DNA from: an uncultured Prevotellaceae bacterium
GTDB taxonomy: Bacteria; Bacteroidota; Bacteroidia; Bacteroidales; Bacteroidaceae
DNA: 48,301 nucleotides
Assembly (NCBI GenBank): GCA_902799765.1
Contig: CADCBZ010000052.1
Span: forward strand, 1-48,301
Direction: 5' to 3'
Below the pieces are notes generated by a model, which saw nothing but the letters and a program-made list of their open reading frames with translations, was not told the DNA's origin and did not search any database. Position numbers and translations under genes: made by a program. Positions 36,180 through 42,071 of the stretch are shown here, piece after piece (the stretch's first letter is position 1; every line of letters starts with the position of its first letter).

Positions 36180-36893
36180 TTATCTGCGTAAGTCCTTCAG
36201 GTGATTCTTGTAGGCCTTGCGCAGTTTTCGGATAGCCTTGTCGCGAATCTGACGGACGCGCTCACGTTTCAGATCCAGATCCTCAGCTATCTCTGCCATC
36301 GTCTCATGTTCCTGTCCAATGCCGAAGTAGGAATTGATCACCTTACTCTCACGCTTGTCGAGTGAGCCAAGGGCAAACTCCACCGCATCCTCGATCACCT
36401 CGGAGTGAACACGCTCATCAGCCAAAGGTGCATCCTGATTCACCAACACAGACAGCAGACTCATGTTGGTGCGATGACCTAAGGGGGCATCCACTGAAAG
36501 GGGCATACTCTGCTGGCGCTCCACCTCATCGTGCTTCACATCCTTGGGCACCTGATAGAGTCCTGACTGCTGGGCAATGGCCTTCTCTATCTGCTGGCGC
36601 ACATACACGACGGCATAGTTCACGAAGCGCACACCCTTCGAGGCGTCAAACTTCGCAGCAGCCTTCATCAGTCCCATATTCCCTTCGCTCACCAGATCCT
36701 CCATCTCTACGCCCTGTCCTCTATACTGACGGGCAATGGTCACCACAAATCGGAGGTTGGCTTCCACGAGTTTTGAGAGCGCCCGCTGGTCGCCCTGCAG
36801 AATCTTCTCCGACAGCTCGCGCTCCTCCTGATCCGACAGCAGCGCCTCCTTTCCTATCTCATCGAGATATTTGTTGAATATCGAATCTTCCAT
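36180..36893 (-). CDS. RpoD-family alternative sigma factor
   Basis: A 237-residue sigma-70 family protein. Region 1.2 is at the N-terminus (FNKYLDEIGKEALLSDQEERELSEKI). Region 2 includes NLRFVVTIARQYRGQGVEMEDLVSEGNMGLMKAAAKFD and a YAVVYVRQQIEKAI segment. Region 3 is shortened, and region 4 has the helix-turn-helix DLDLKRERVRQIRDKAIRKLR. It is shorter than the roughly 286-residue primary Bacteroidetes sigma factor and diverges in region 2.4, so it is probably a group 2 factor, role unknown. It has its own -7 box at 36913-36920. Confidence 0.88.
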   Translation of the reverse strand: MEDSIFNKYLDEIGKEALLSDQEERELSEKILQGDQRALSKLVEANLRFVVTIARQYRGQGVEMEDLVSEGNMGLMKAAAKFDASKGVRFVNYAVVYVRQQIEKAIAQQSGLYQVPKDVKHDEVERQQSMPLSVDAPLGHRTNMSLLSVLVNQDAPLADERVHSEVIEDAVEFALGSLDKRESKVINSYFGIGQEHETMAEIAEDLDLKRERVRQIRDKAIRKLRKAYKNHLKDLRR

Positions 36894-36912
36894 ATCATTC
36901 TAATCTTTGCTG

Positions 36913-36920
36913 CAAAGATA
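36913..36920 (-). promoter_or_regulatory. -7 box (TATCTTTG) for the sigma factor gene
   Basis: The minus strand reads TATCTTTG 19 bp before the start codon. Confidence 0.65.
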
Positions 36921-36970
36921 GTGCAATTCGAGTGAAATACAAAATAAAATCGAAAAAAGTTCAGAAAAAA

Positions 36971-37002
36971 TTTGGTCAGTTCGAAAAAAGTGTGTACCTT
37001 TG
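36971..37002 (+). promoter_or_regulatory. tRNA-Arg promoter: TTTG ... TACCTTTG
   Basis: TTTG at 36971-36974 and TACCTTTG at 36995-37002 have a 20-bp spacer. The tRNA starts 31 bp further on. Confidence 0.75.
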
Positions 37003-37033
37003 CACCCGCAAATCAGATAATGAGGAGCTGAAT

Positions 37034-37107
37034 GGTTCCGTAGCTCAACTGAATAGAGCATCTGACTACGGATCAGAAGGTTGTGGGTTTGAATCCCGCC
37101 GGAATCA
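37034..37107 (+). tRNA. tRNA-Arg (anticodon ACG)
   Basis: A 74-nt cloverleaf. The acceptor stem is GGTTCCG/CGGAATC, and the D arm has GCTC/GAGC. The anticodon stem TCTGA/TCAGA encloses the loop CTACGGA with anticodon ACG. The T arm has GTGGG/CCCGC around TTTGAAT. The discriminator is A, and CCA is not encoded (next bases CGA). It is followed by a bidirectional terminator. Its 3' end is partly duplicated at 38634-38646, marking a probable integration site. Confidence 0.95.
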
Positions 37108-37108
37108 C
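37096..37108 (+). repeat. Putative attachment-site repeat, copy 1 (tRNA 3' end)
   Basis: The 13-mer CCGCCGGAATCAC at the 3' end of tRNA-Arg recurs exactly at 38634-38646. A degraded form occurs at 39739-39752. This is the classic position for tyrosine-recombinase integration, although no integrase is present. Confidence 0.5.
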
Positions 37109-37120
37109 GAAAAAGCAAAG

Positions 37121-37148
37121 AATGACTGCCAACGGCAGTCATTTCTCA
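37121..37148. terminator. Terminator after tRNA-Arg, shared with the XRE relic
   Basis: The 10-bp stem AATGACTGCC/GGCAGTCATT with loop AAC lies between the convergent tRNA and XRE units. The T-rich tails are modest on both strands. Confidence 0.7.
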
Positions 37149-37149
37149 T

Positions 37150-37500
37150 TTAAGAAGCTGACTTCTTTTCAATATCCTTTGGCAGCAGTTCCAATTCGAG
37201 GGCATCTTCTATCTTACAGATGGTTTCGATGGAAAGGTTCTCACGACCTTTCAGGATCTTCGACACATACTGTTGGGTACATCCCAAGCGCTCAGCCAGC
37301 CCGCGCTGGTTCAGCCCGATCTCTTCCATCTTGTCGAGCATCATCATAGCAACGTGCTGAGAATAACGCAGCCACGACTTGTTGGCAAGTCGGAACTCAG
37401 CCTTCTCCCTCCATTTAGAGGGTGTTTCAGGCTGATGCTGCTCCAGTTTCTAATCTACAAAACCTTCTTCATCGATAATCTTCTCAAATGTCATACTCAT
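37150..37500 (-). pseudogene. XRE-family regulator interrupted by one amber codon
   Basis: The minus strand has an ATG at 37500 (MSMTFEKIIDEEGFVD), then TAG at 37450-37452 as codon 17. The same frame continues KLEQHQPETPSKWREKAEF through to 37150. The downstream part holds an intact helix-turn-helix: GLNQRGLAERLGCTQQYVSKILKGRENLS, an HTH_3/Cro-CI fold. Without the stop the protein would be about 115 residues, like solo antitoxin-type regulators of Bacteroidetes. A shorter product from the Met cluster at about 37347 (65 residues) could still be made and would contain the DNA-binding domain. Confidence 0.75.
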
Positions 37501-37618
37501 AATTCACGATGCAAAATTAATAAATTATTTCGAAATTCACAACTTTTAAGTTGTATTTAAATTAAAATAATGTTTATCTGGAAATGGGAAATGTTTACAA
37601 CCACAGAGTTCATAAAAC

Positions 37619-37649
37619 AAAAAAGCCGCCCTTCATATCGAAGAGCGGC
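37619..37649 (-). terminator. Terminator of higBA
   Basis: On the minus strand, the stem GCCGCTCTTC/GAAGGGCGGC with one mismatch and loop GATAT is followed by six T. It lies 26 bp past the higA stop. Confidence 0.8.
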
Positions 37650-37674
37650 CTGTATTTTATTGTTTCTAAGCGAA

Positions 37675-38040
37675 TCAGAATACGCATGCCCAGCCGAACT
37701 TGCGAACAAGTTCTTTGAGAAGATTACGGTCCTTGATAGGGATTGTTAGTGATACAGTCTCGTGCTTTTCCTCACGTTTCGCAATGTTGGCTTTGTCGAG
37801 ATCGTACTGTGTTTGCATGTTCATCCACACGTCAGCGGGAATATCAAGAGCTTTCTCCAAAGCTACGGCCACGCTAAGCGACACACTGCGCTTGCCATTG
37901 ATGGTTTCGCTAAGCACAGAGGTCTTGATACCAGTTTCTTCAGCGAGTTGTTTTTGAGTCATTCCGCGCTCTTTCAACTCGTCCTTAATCATCTCACCAG
38001 GATGTGTGGCTACAAATGGTGTTAATTCTTTCTTACTCAT
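37675..38040 (-). CDS. higA: HigA-family antitoxin
   Basis: An XRE-type antitoxin of about 121 residues that neutralises HigB and represses its own operon. The N-terminal TPFVATHPGEMIKDELKERGMTQKQLAEETGI leads into the HTH with VLSETINGKRSVSLSVAVALEKAL and then DIPADVWMNMQTQYDL, the HigA signature. I choose the ATG at 38040, which overlaps the end of higB by 8 bp. An alternative start at 38058 would add six residues. The toxin-first order is typical of HigBA. A strong terminator follows. Confidence 0.92.
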   Translation of the reverse strand: MSKKELTPFVATHPGEMIKDELKERGMTQKQLAEETGIKTSVLSETINGKRSVSLSVAVALEKALDIPADVWMNMQTQYDLDKANIAKREEKHETVSLTIPIKDRNLLKELVRKFGWACVF

Positions 38041-38350
38041 AATGCTTCGATATTTCAAATAACAATGCGTTTACTATAATACCTGTTTCATCAGGCGAAC
38101 TATAGAAGAACAGGCGATATTGGTCGTTAATCCATACTGCATCCACACCATTTAGATCGCCTTTCTTTTTCTCATAATGTAGCGACTTAATTCTATAGAG
38201 GTCTTCCAGCCGGCCAACTGCTTTTATGTAGTTTACCACCTTTACATACTGCTTTATTATCTGTGGTTGCAGTCGTTTGTATCGGTGATCCTGCGTTGTG
38301 CCTTTGGTGTAAAGCTCCTCCAAAGCCGCATTTTCAAATTCTATATTCAT
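38033..38350 (-). CDS. higB: HigB-type toxin (RelE/ParE fold)
   Basis: A 105-residue toxin of the plasmid-maintenance killer family, expected to cleave mRNA on the ribosome. Motifs are EELYTKGTTQDHRYKRL near the N-terminus, then LEDLYRIKSLHYEKKKGDLNGVDAVWINDQYRLFFY, which includes the conserved N-D-Q-(Y/W)-R-(I/L)-x-F core. It is upstream of higA with an 8-bp overlap. A -7 box precedes it by about 24 bp. Length and motifs are intact, so the pair may be functional. Confidence 0.92.
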   Translation of the reverse strand: MNIEFENAALEELYTKGTTQDHRYKRLQPQIIKQYVKVVNYIKAVGRLEDLYRIKSLHYEKKKGDLNGVDAVWINDQYRLFFYSSPDETGIIVNALLFEISKHYE

Positions 38351-38373
38351 TACCTATTTATATTTTCACGGTG

Positions 38374-38381
38374 CAAAGATA
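38374..38381 (-). promoter_or_regulatory. -7 box (TATCTTTG) for higBA
   Basis: The minus strand reads TATCTTTG 24 bp before the higB start. Confidence 0.7.
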
Positions 38382-38431
38382 ATAAATAATTCGTAAATAA
38401 TTAGCATTTTTGCGAATATTTTTGAGATTTA

Positions 38432-38463
38432 TTTGGCTGAATCAAATAAAATGCCTACCTTTG
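38432..38463 (+). promoter_or_regulatory. Promoter of the 38470 non-coding unit
   Basis: TTTG at 38432-38435, a 20-bp spacer and TACCTTTG at 38456-38463 form an ideal -33/-7 pair, with no coding gene until 38789. Confidence 0.7.
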
Positions 38464-38633
38464 CAGTATCAAATCAACTAATCAATCAATCAAGAGAAGT
38501 TGATAGTGTTACAAGGGGTTGTAACAAGGTGAACAGATGTATTTGAAATGGTAAAAAAGTCACTTTTGCTACCAGTTCCAAGGGGTAACAAATTTAATTT
38601 GTAACAGATTGATACTCAATATAGGGTCAAACT

Positions 38634-38646
38634 CCGCCGGAATCAC
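38634..38646 (+). repeat. Putative attachment-site repeat, copy 2
   Basis: An exact copy of the 13-mer at the 3' end of tRNA-Arg, 1.5 kb downstream and in the same orientation. It encloses the XRE relic and higBA. CCA follows. Confidence 0.5.
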
Positions 38647-38650
38647 CAAG

Positions 38651-38683
38651 GAGAGGAAATCGAAAGATTTTCTCTCTTTTTTT
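38651..38683 (+). terminator. Terminator of the 38470 non-coding unit
   Basis: An 11-bp stem (GAGAGGAAATC/GATTTTCTCTC, one G-U pair) with a GAAA tetraloop and seven T. Confidence 0.9.
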
Positions 38684-38735
38684 CTATTATAATTGATTTT
38701 CGGTTCGTTTTGCTACAACTTTACAAAAATATGCG

Positions 38736-38743
38736 TATATTTG
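38736..38743 (+). promoter_or_regulatory. -7 box (TATATTTG) for the WG-repeat gene
   Basis: TATATTTG lies 45 bp before the start codon at 38789. Confidence 0.65.
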
Positions 38744-38788
38744 TACCGAATTTCAGATATAACCATTAAACATTAAATATTAAGGATT

Positions 38789-39727
38789 ATGAAGAGACTA
38801 TCATTTGCAATCATGCTGACGCTGTGCACGATGGGCGTGTGGGCGCAGGAGGGTATCAAGGTGGAATTCCAAGGCGCAAGCCCCAACATCTTCGACTTTG
38901 CATGGTCGTACCTCATCAATTACGACCCTAACACTGAGGACTACGAGGCGACAACCGGCATCAGAGACGCACTGGAGCGCTACCTTCAGAACGAGAACCA
39001 AGACGACAACGTGACGCTCATCGTCGACAAGAAAGCTGGTTTCATCAGTTATGAGCATCTGCACCAAGGTCATGCGCAACTTATAGAATTGTGCTTCTGG
39101 AACGAGGCCGACAAGAAACACAAACTCTTCGCCTACAGCAATTGGAGTTACTTCAATGGCCATCCCGAACTGGGGCAATTCGACGCGCTCACCTTCTACC
39201 GCTATGATAACGCCACGCGTACGATGGAGTACGCCCTCACACCGGGCTTCGACGTGATCTACGAGAATGGCACTACTTATTCACTCCCCCGCGTGGGCAA
39301 GGATATCAAGGTGAACAAGTGGGACGGGGGCATGAAAAACCAGACCACCCTGAAATGGAACGGTCACGGATTCGATGAACAACCTGCCGCCATGTCGGGC
39401 CAAGAAGTTGGGCAGAAGTGGCGCAGCATGAAAGACTTCAAGGAGGGATTGGCCCCCGTGATGAACGACGAAGAGTTCTGGGGATTTGTAGATGAAACTG
39501 GTAAGCTGGTCATTCCCTGCCGATATCGCCAGGTGGGCAGCTTCTCCGAGGGTTTGGCATACGTGTCGGAGGATTACCAGTTCTACGGCTACATCGACAA
39601 GACGGGCCGTCTGGTGATTCCGATGGATTTCAAGGAAGCAGGCAATTTCGAGAACGGCAAGGCAGATGTCACCACAGAAAACAACAAGGCAGCCGTCATC
39701 GACAAAACAGGCAAGATTATAAAATAA
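38789..39727 (+). CDS. Secreted WG-repeat protein
   Basis: A 312-residue exported protein with signal peptide MKRLSFAIMLTLCTMGVWAQ. Residues about 20-200 form a domain I do not recognise. The C-terminal third has WG/KWG beta-repeats: WGFVDETGKLVIPCRYRQV, YGYIDKTGRLVIPMDFKEA and AAVIDKTGKIIK. WG repeats are thought to mediate binding, often at the cell surface, without a defined enzymatic role. It is monocistronic with a -7 box and terminator. It sits between two tRNA-tail-like repeats, so it may be accessory cargo. Confidence 0.82.
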   Translation: MKRLSFAIMLTLCTMGVWAQEGIKVEFQGASPNIFDFAWSYLINYDPNTEDYEATTGIRDALERYLQNENQDDNVTLIVDKKAGFISYEHLHQGHAQLIELCFWNEADKKHKLFAYSNWSYFNGHPELGQFDALTFYRYDNATRTMEYALTPGFDVIYENGTTYSLPRVGKDIKVNKWDGGMKNQTTLKWNGHGFDEQPAAMSGQEVGQKWRSMKDFKEGLAPVMNDEEFWGFVDETGKLVIPCRYRQVGSFSEGLAYVSEDYQFYGYIDKTGRLVIPMDFKEAGNFENGKADVTTENNKAAVIDKTGKIIK

Positions 39728-39761
39728 CCAGATTTGCACCCCACCGAATCACAAAACTTAA

Positions 39762-39790
39762 AAAAGCAGGCCAAAAAGGTCTGCTTTTAT
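39762..39790 (+). terminator. Terminator of the WG-repeat gene
   Basis: The stem AAAAGCAGGCC/GGTCTGCTTTT (one G-U pair) with loop AAAAA forms a clear intrinsic terminator. Confidence 0.8.
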
Positions 39791-39820
39791 TGTGTCTATA
39801 AGTCGCTCCTAACCTAAGAA

Positions 39821-39849
39821 ATGACGCTGTCATTTGTCATAATTGTCAT
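39821..39849 (-). repeat. 29-bp TGACA repeat, copy 1 (inverted)
   Basis: The reverse complement of this segment equals 40345-40373 over all 29 bases. It matches 44415-44443 with three mismatches. It contains three TGACA units. It marks the left edge of the DUF3987 cassette. Confidence 0.8.
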
Positions 39850-39890
39850 GCGCGAGACTTACAAGAAGCATATGTGGTCTATACTCTGCA

Positions 39891-40133
39891 TCATTTATCC
39901 GAATCAAGATCCTTAAAGAGTTCATCTACATTATCATAAACCTTATTGGGGTTTTTGCCTGACTTTGCTTCCTGAATGGCGGCTTTAGTCACCTCATTAG
40001 GTTCATCAAATACGATACCAAGCAGTACACTCTCAACATAGTTGTTAAGTGTTCTGTTTTCTCGTTCAGCATTTCGCTTTAACCCCTCTAAAAGGTCTGC
40101 CCTTAATCTGAACGAAGCGGATTTGCAGAAGAA
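39891..40133 (-). pseudogene. 5'-truncated RHH antitoxin relic
   Basis: The minus-strand frame encodes SASFRLRADLLEGLKRNAE, then RTLNNYVESVLLG, KAAIQEAKSGKN and a terminal NVDELFKDLDSDK before the stop at 39891. This pattern matches ribbon-helix-helix antitoxins that pair with RelE/YafQ toxins in Bacteroidetes. There is an in-frame stop at 40134-40136 and no start codon, so the N-terminus is lost. The toxin that should follow is absent, as only 40 bp separate the stop from the 29-bp repeat. It is probably a casualty of cassette insertion or deletion. Confidence 0.65.
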
Positions 40134-40171
40134 TTAAGATAAGGCTACGAAGCCGATTGGAATTTGGGCTT

Positions 40172-40255
40172 CGGATGGTGGAAAACGGGGCGCGGATGAA
40201 GGAAAGGGGGTTTCGGATGGCGTGAAAGCGGCGGCGGATGATGGGGTAATTGTCA
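40172..40255 (+). repeat. Four 21-bp direct repeats (iteron-like)
   Basis: CGGATG recurs at 40172, 40193, 40214 and 40235, exactly 21 bp apart. The purine-rich remainder of each unit is partly conserved (G-rich, GAAA). The period equals two helical turns and resembles plasmid iterons. The last unit runs into AATTGTCATGCG (40248-40259), also found next to the first 29-bp repeat. Confidence 0.75.
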
Positions 40256-40332
40256 TGCGGGAAATAGGGTATTAATGGTTGCAATTGCTACTATACTAGG
40301 GCGCAATTTTTACCTTTAATACTAGCAATTTT

Positions 40333-40384
40333 TCCCTCGGAGGTATGACAATTATGACAAATGACAGCGTCATGTTCCGAGGGA
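40333..40384. repeat. 52-bp palindrome containing 29-bp repeat copy 2
   Basis: TCCCTCGGA at 40333-40341 pairs perfectly with TCCGAGGGA at 40376-40384. Inside, ATGAC and GTCAT at the ends of the 29-bp repeat (40345-40373) also pair. The whole can extrude as a hairpin with an 18-nt loop bearing TGACA units. Confidence 0.8.
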
Positions 40385-40490
40385 GCGAATTTAAGAATAG
40401 GCTTAAAGAAATTGCATATTTATATATAATATAAATATTATATATAAATATGACTAAAATAGAGCATATTCTGAAAATGTCGCGCACGAA

Positions 40491-40525
40491 TCATGACTGT
40501 CATAATTGTCATATTTGTCATCATT
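40491..40525 (-). repeat. TGACA repeat cluster, copy 3 (diverged)
   Basis: On the minus strand this holds successive ATGACAAAT, ATGACAATT and ATGACAGTCATG units. They are related to the 29-bp repeat but in a different order. It lies just upstream of the promoter of the first cassette gene and may be an operator. Confidence 0.7.
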
Positions 40526-40539
40526 TGGAAGCACGGATG

Positions 40540-40571
40540 TTTGGCTGTCTGGAAAATAATGGCTACCTTTG
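40540..40571 (+). promoter_or_regulatory. Promoter of the two unknown cassette genes
   Basis: TTTG at 40540-40543 and TACCTTTG at 40564-40571 are separated by 20 bp. The start codon lies 27 bp further. Confidence 0.75.
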
Positions 40572-40598
40572 CAACTCGAAAATTAAACAATAACAATA

Positions 40599-41285
40599 AT
40601 GAACAGTAAGATATTGAAACTTGATGCCCCCTACAACATCATTTATGCAGGTGGTCGCGTGGGTCGGCACATCGCTACGATGACCGTTTGGGAGGATAAT
40701 GACATGGGAATCTATGACGCCCATCAGTATGCGATGATCGATGAAGGTGGAGAATTGGCTGCTGGTGCGCTGGCCGTTGAAGCCGAGTTGGGCGACTGCC
40801 GCGTGATCTGCAATGAGAGTGACCCGCGCGTACGCCTGCGCTGGTTAGCGGAGATTGTCGAATACGATATGCGACAGGAAGACCCCGTTGAATTCCACTA
40901 CATTTGGGAACGCCTGAGTCTGTTTGGTGTCAAGGTCATCTGGGACAAGGCCAGAGACGAAAAGGGCGAGTTGCTCAAGGACGAAGATGGCGAGCTGATT
41001 GATGAGAACGTCTATACCATCAGTCTCACATTCGAAGGCACACATCGACACATGGTAGCCCAAAGTTACACCACATCGGGCTTCTATTTCTATGCGCGAG
41101 GCAAGGTGGAGGATGTGTATAATGAGTTGTATTATCAACTCAGTCAGTACGAAACGGCATTCCACAACGATTATCTGCTGATTAAATTCAAGACGATAGA
41201 TAGTTGGGAGCAGCACATCGTCGACCTGCTGAATCAGCGCAATAATGAATATAAACCAGCCCCTGATGAGGAACATTTAATATAA
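40599..41285 (+). CDS. Unknown cassette protein 1
   Basis: A 228-residue soluble acidic protein with no signal peptide, membrane segment or motif I recognise. The N-terminus MNSKILKLDAPYNIIYAGGRVGRHIATM is followed by an acidic stretch near residues 125-140 (DEKGELLKDEDGELIDEN) and a tyrosine-rich region near 155-190. Codon use resembles neighbouring genes. Its TAA overlaps the next gene's ATG (TAATG), so the two are translated together. It lies between the TGACA repeats and the DUF3987 gene. A role in replication or regulation of the cassette is a guess from position only. Confidence 0.75.
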   Translation: MNSKILKLDAPYNIIYAGGRVGRHIATMTVWEDNDMGIYDAHQYAMIDEGGELAAGALAVEAELGDCRVICNESDPRVRLRWLAEIVEYDMRQEDPVEFHYIWERLSLFGVKVIWDKARDEKGELLKDEDGELIDENVYTISLTFEGTHRHMVAQSYTTSGFYFYARGKVEDVYNELYYQLSQYETAFHNDYLLIKFKTIDSWEQHIVDLLNQRNNEYKPAPDEEHLI

Positions 41286-41875
41286 TGTACGCGCGCGAAA
41301 TGAATAACAGAGATACACAACTGGCGGCTATACCCATCGACTTCGTAGTGAAGCAGGGCTTGCAGGAGCATACCGAAGTGAAGCGCCGCCCCTACTCTAC
41401 CCTGATTCGCACGTGGGCAAAAGACCAAGGACAGGCCGAACTGGGTGAAGAGATAGCAAGCCGACTGAAAACAAGTAAAGAACCAGAGCGACTGAAAGAT
41501 GTGAGAAATCTGCCCAACTCCGTAGCCCCCAAATATCGCACTGGCGATAAGGCTGAGTTGCTGGTAAAGATCATACGCGATATAGATGTTCAGATGAAGA
41601 ACGATAGTAACTGGAAGTGGTCGCTCGTAATGAAAGTGATGCTCGATGAAGGTATGCTGGTGACAAACATCCCAAATAAATTCGATCGCCTAATCTGTTC
41701 GATGATTCCAGGCAAAGGTATTGATACCGTGAGGAAAAATGGGGATTACTCCATTCTTCAGGATCTCCGTTCGTGGCGTAGCTGGATAGATGATAGTGAA
41801 ATTGATTCAGATGAAGTAATCAACAGAATAGTCTGCGAGGATATCTACGATCGCTTCAAGCCACTTATCAGTTAG
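41285..41875 (+). CDS. Unknown cassette protein 2
   Basis: A 196-residue protein of unknown family. Its ATG overlaps the previous stop; an alternative Met lies at 41300. It has a basic N-terminal half (EVKRRPYSTLIRTWAKDQGQ and EIASRLKTSKEPERLKDVRNL) and an acidic C-terminus, with no signal peptide or membrane helix. The spaced small helices and the SMIPGKGIDTVRKNGDY segment could form a DNA-binding fold, but I see no standard helix-turn-helix. The phased TTTCCGA array starts 16 bp after its stop, so it is a reasonable candidate to bind it. That is inference. Confidence 0.72.
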   Translation: MYAREMNNRDTQLAAIPIDFVVKQGLQEHTEVKRRPYSTLIRTWAKDQGQAELGEEIASRLKTSKEPERLKDVRNLPNSVAPKYRTGDKAELLVKIIRDIDVQMKNDSNWKWSLVMKVMLDEGMLVTNIPNKFDRLICSMIPGKGIDTVRKNGDYSILQDLRSWRSWIDDSEIDSDEVINRIVCEDIYDRFKPLIS

Positions 41876-41890
41876 AATGACTTCCTAACT

Positions 41891-41980
41891 TTTCCGAGGA
41901 GTTCCGAAACTTTCCGAAAACGTCCAAATATTTCCGAGACCATTCCGAAATTTTCCGAACTCCTTCCTTTGTTTTCCGAA
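41891..41980 (+). repeat. Helically phased TTTCCGA array
   Basis: TTCCGA cores have their CC at 41894, 41904, 41914, (41924 diverged), 41934, 41945, 41955, (41966 diverged) and 41976. The spacing is 10-11 bp over nine units, about one DNA turn each. Units are mostly TTTCCGAAA or TTCCGAG. The array ends 23 bp before the -33 element of the DUF3987 gene. It may be a cooperative operator, an intrinsically curved segment or a replication-origin repeat. Confidence 0.8.
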
Positions 41981-42002
41981 ACCCCGGCAATCCCTTTATA
42001 TA

Positions 42003-42034
42003 TTTGTAACCGCATAAATTTCTTTGTATCTTTG
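42003..42034 (+). promoter_or_regulatory. Promoter of the DUF3987 gene
   Basis: TTTG at 42003-42006, a 20-bp spacer and TATCTTTG at 42027-42034. Its position rules out the first in-frame ATG at 42024 as the start. Confidence 0.75.
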
Positions 42035-42071
42035 CAGTGCATATTTAATTATTAACTCAAATTTCAAAATT

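Larger units (their letters stand above)
38470..38683 (+). ncRNA. Candidate structured RNA of about 214 nt ending in a tRNA-like 3' tail
   Basis: An ideal promoter and a strong terminator delimit this unit, which has no frame longer than a few codons. It contains the hairpin GTTACAA/TTGTAAC with a GGGG loop at 38508-38525 and a GGTA..TACC hairpin at 38549-38573. A palindrome ACAAATT-T-AATTTGT lies near 38588-38602. The motif CAAGGGGT followed by TAACAA appears twice. It then carries CCGCCGGAATCACCA at 38634-38648, the 3' end of tRNA-Arg with CCA. It could be a true small RNA or a relic of an integrated element's att region that kept a promoter. Confidence 0.5.

Noticed and set aside
38537-38554. 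Mini-frame MYLKW inside the 38470 RNA candidate
   Set aside because: Five codons are expected by chance, and the start is not placed near the 5' end.
40066-40284. Minus-strand frame with recurring I-R residues
   Set aside because: The amino-acid periodicity is a by-product of the 21-bp DNA repeats (seven codons). It overlaps the antitoxin relic in another frame and has no promoter.
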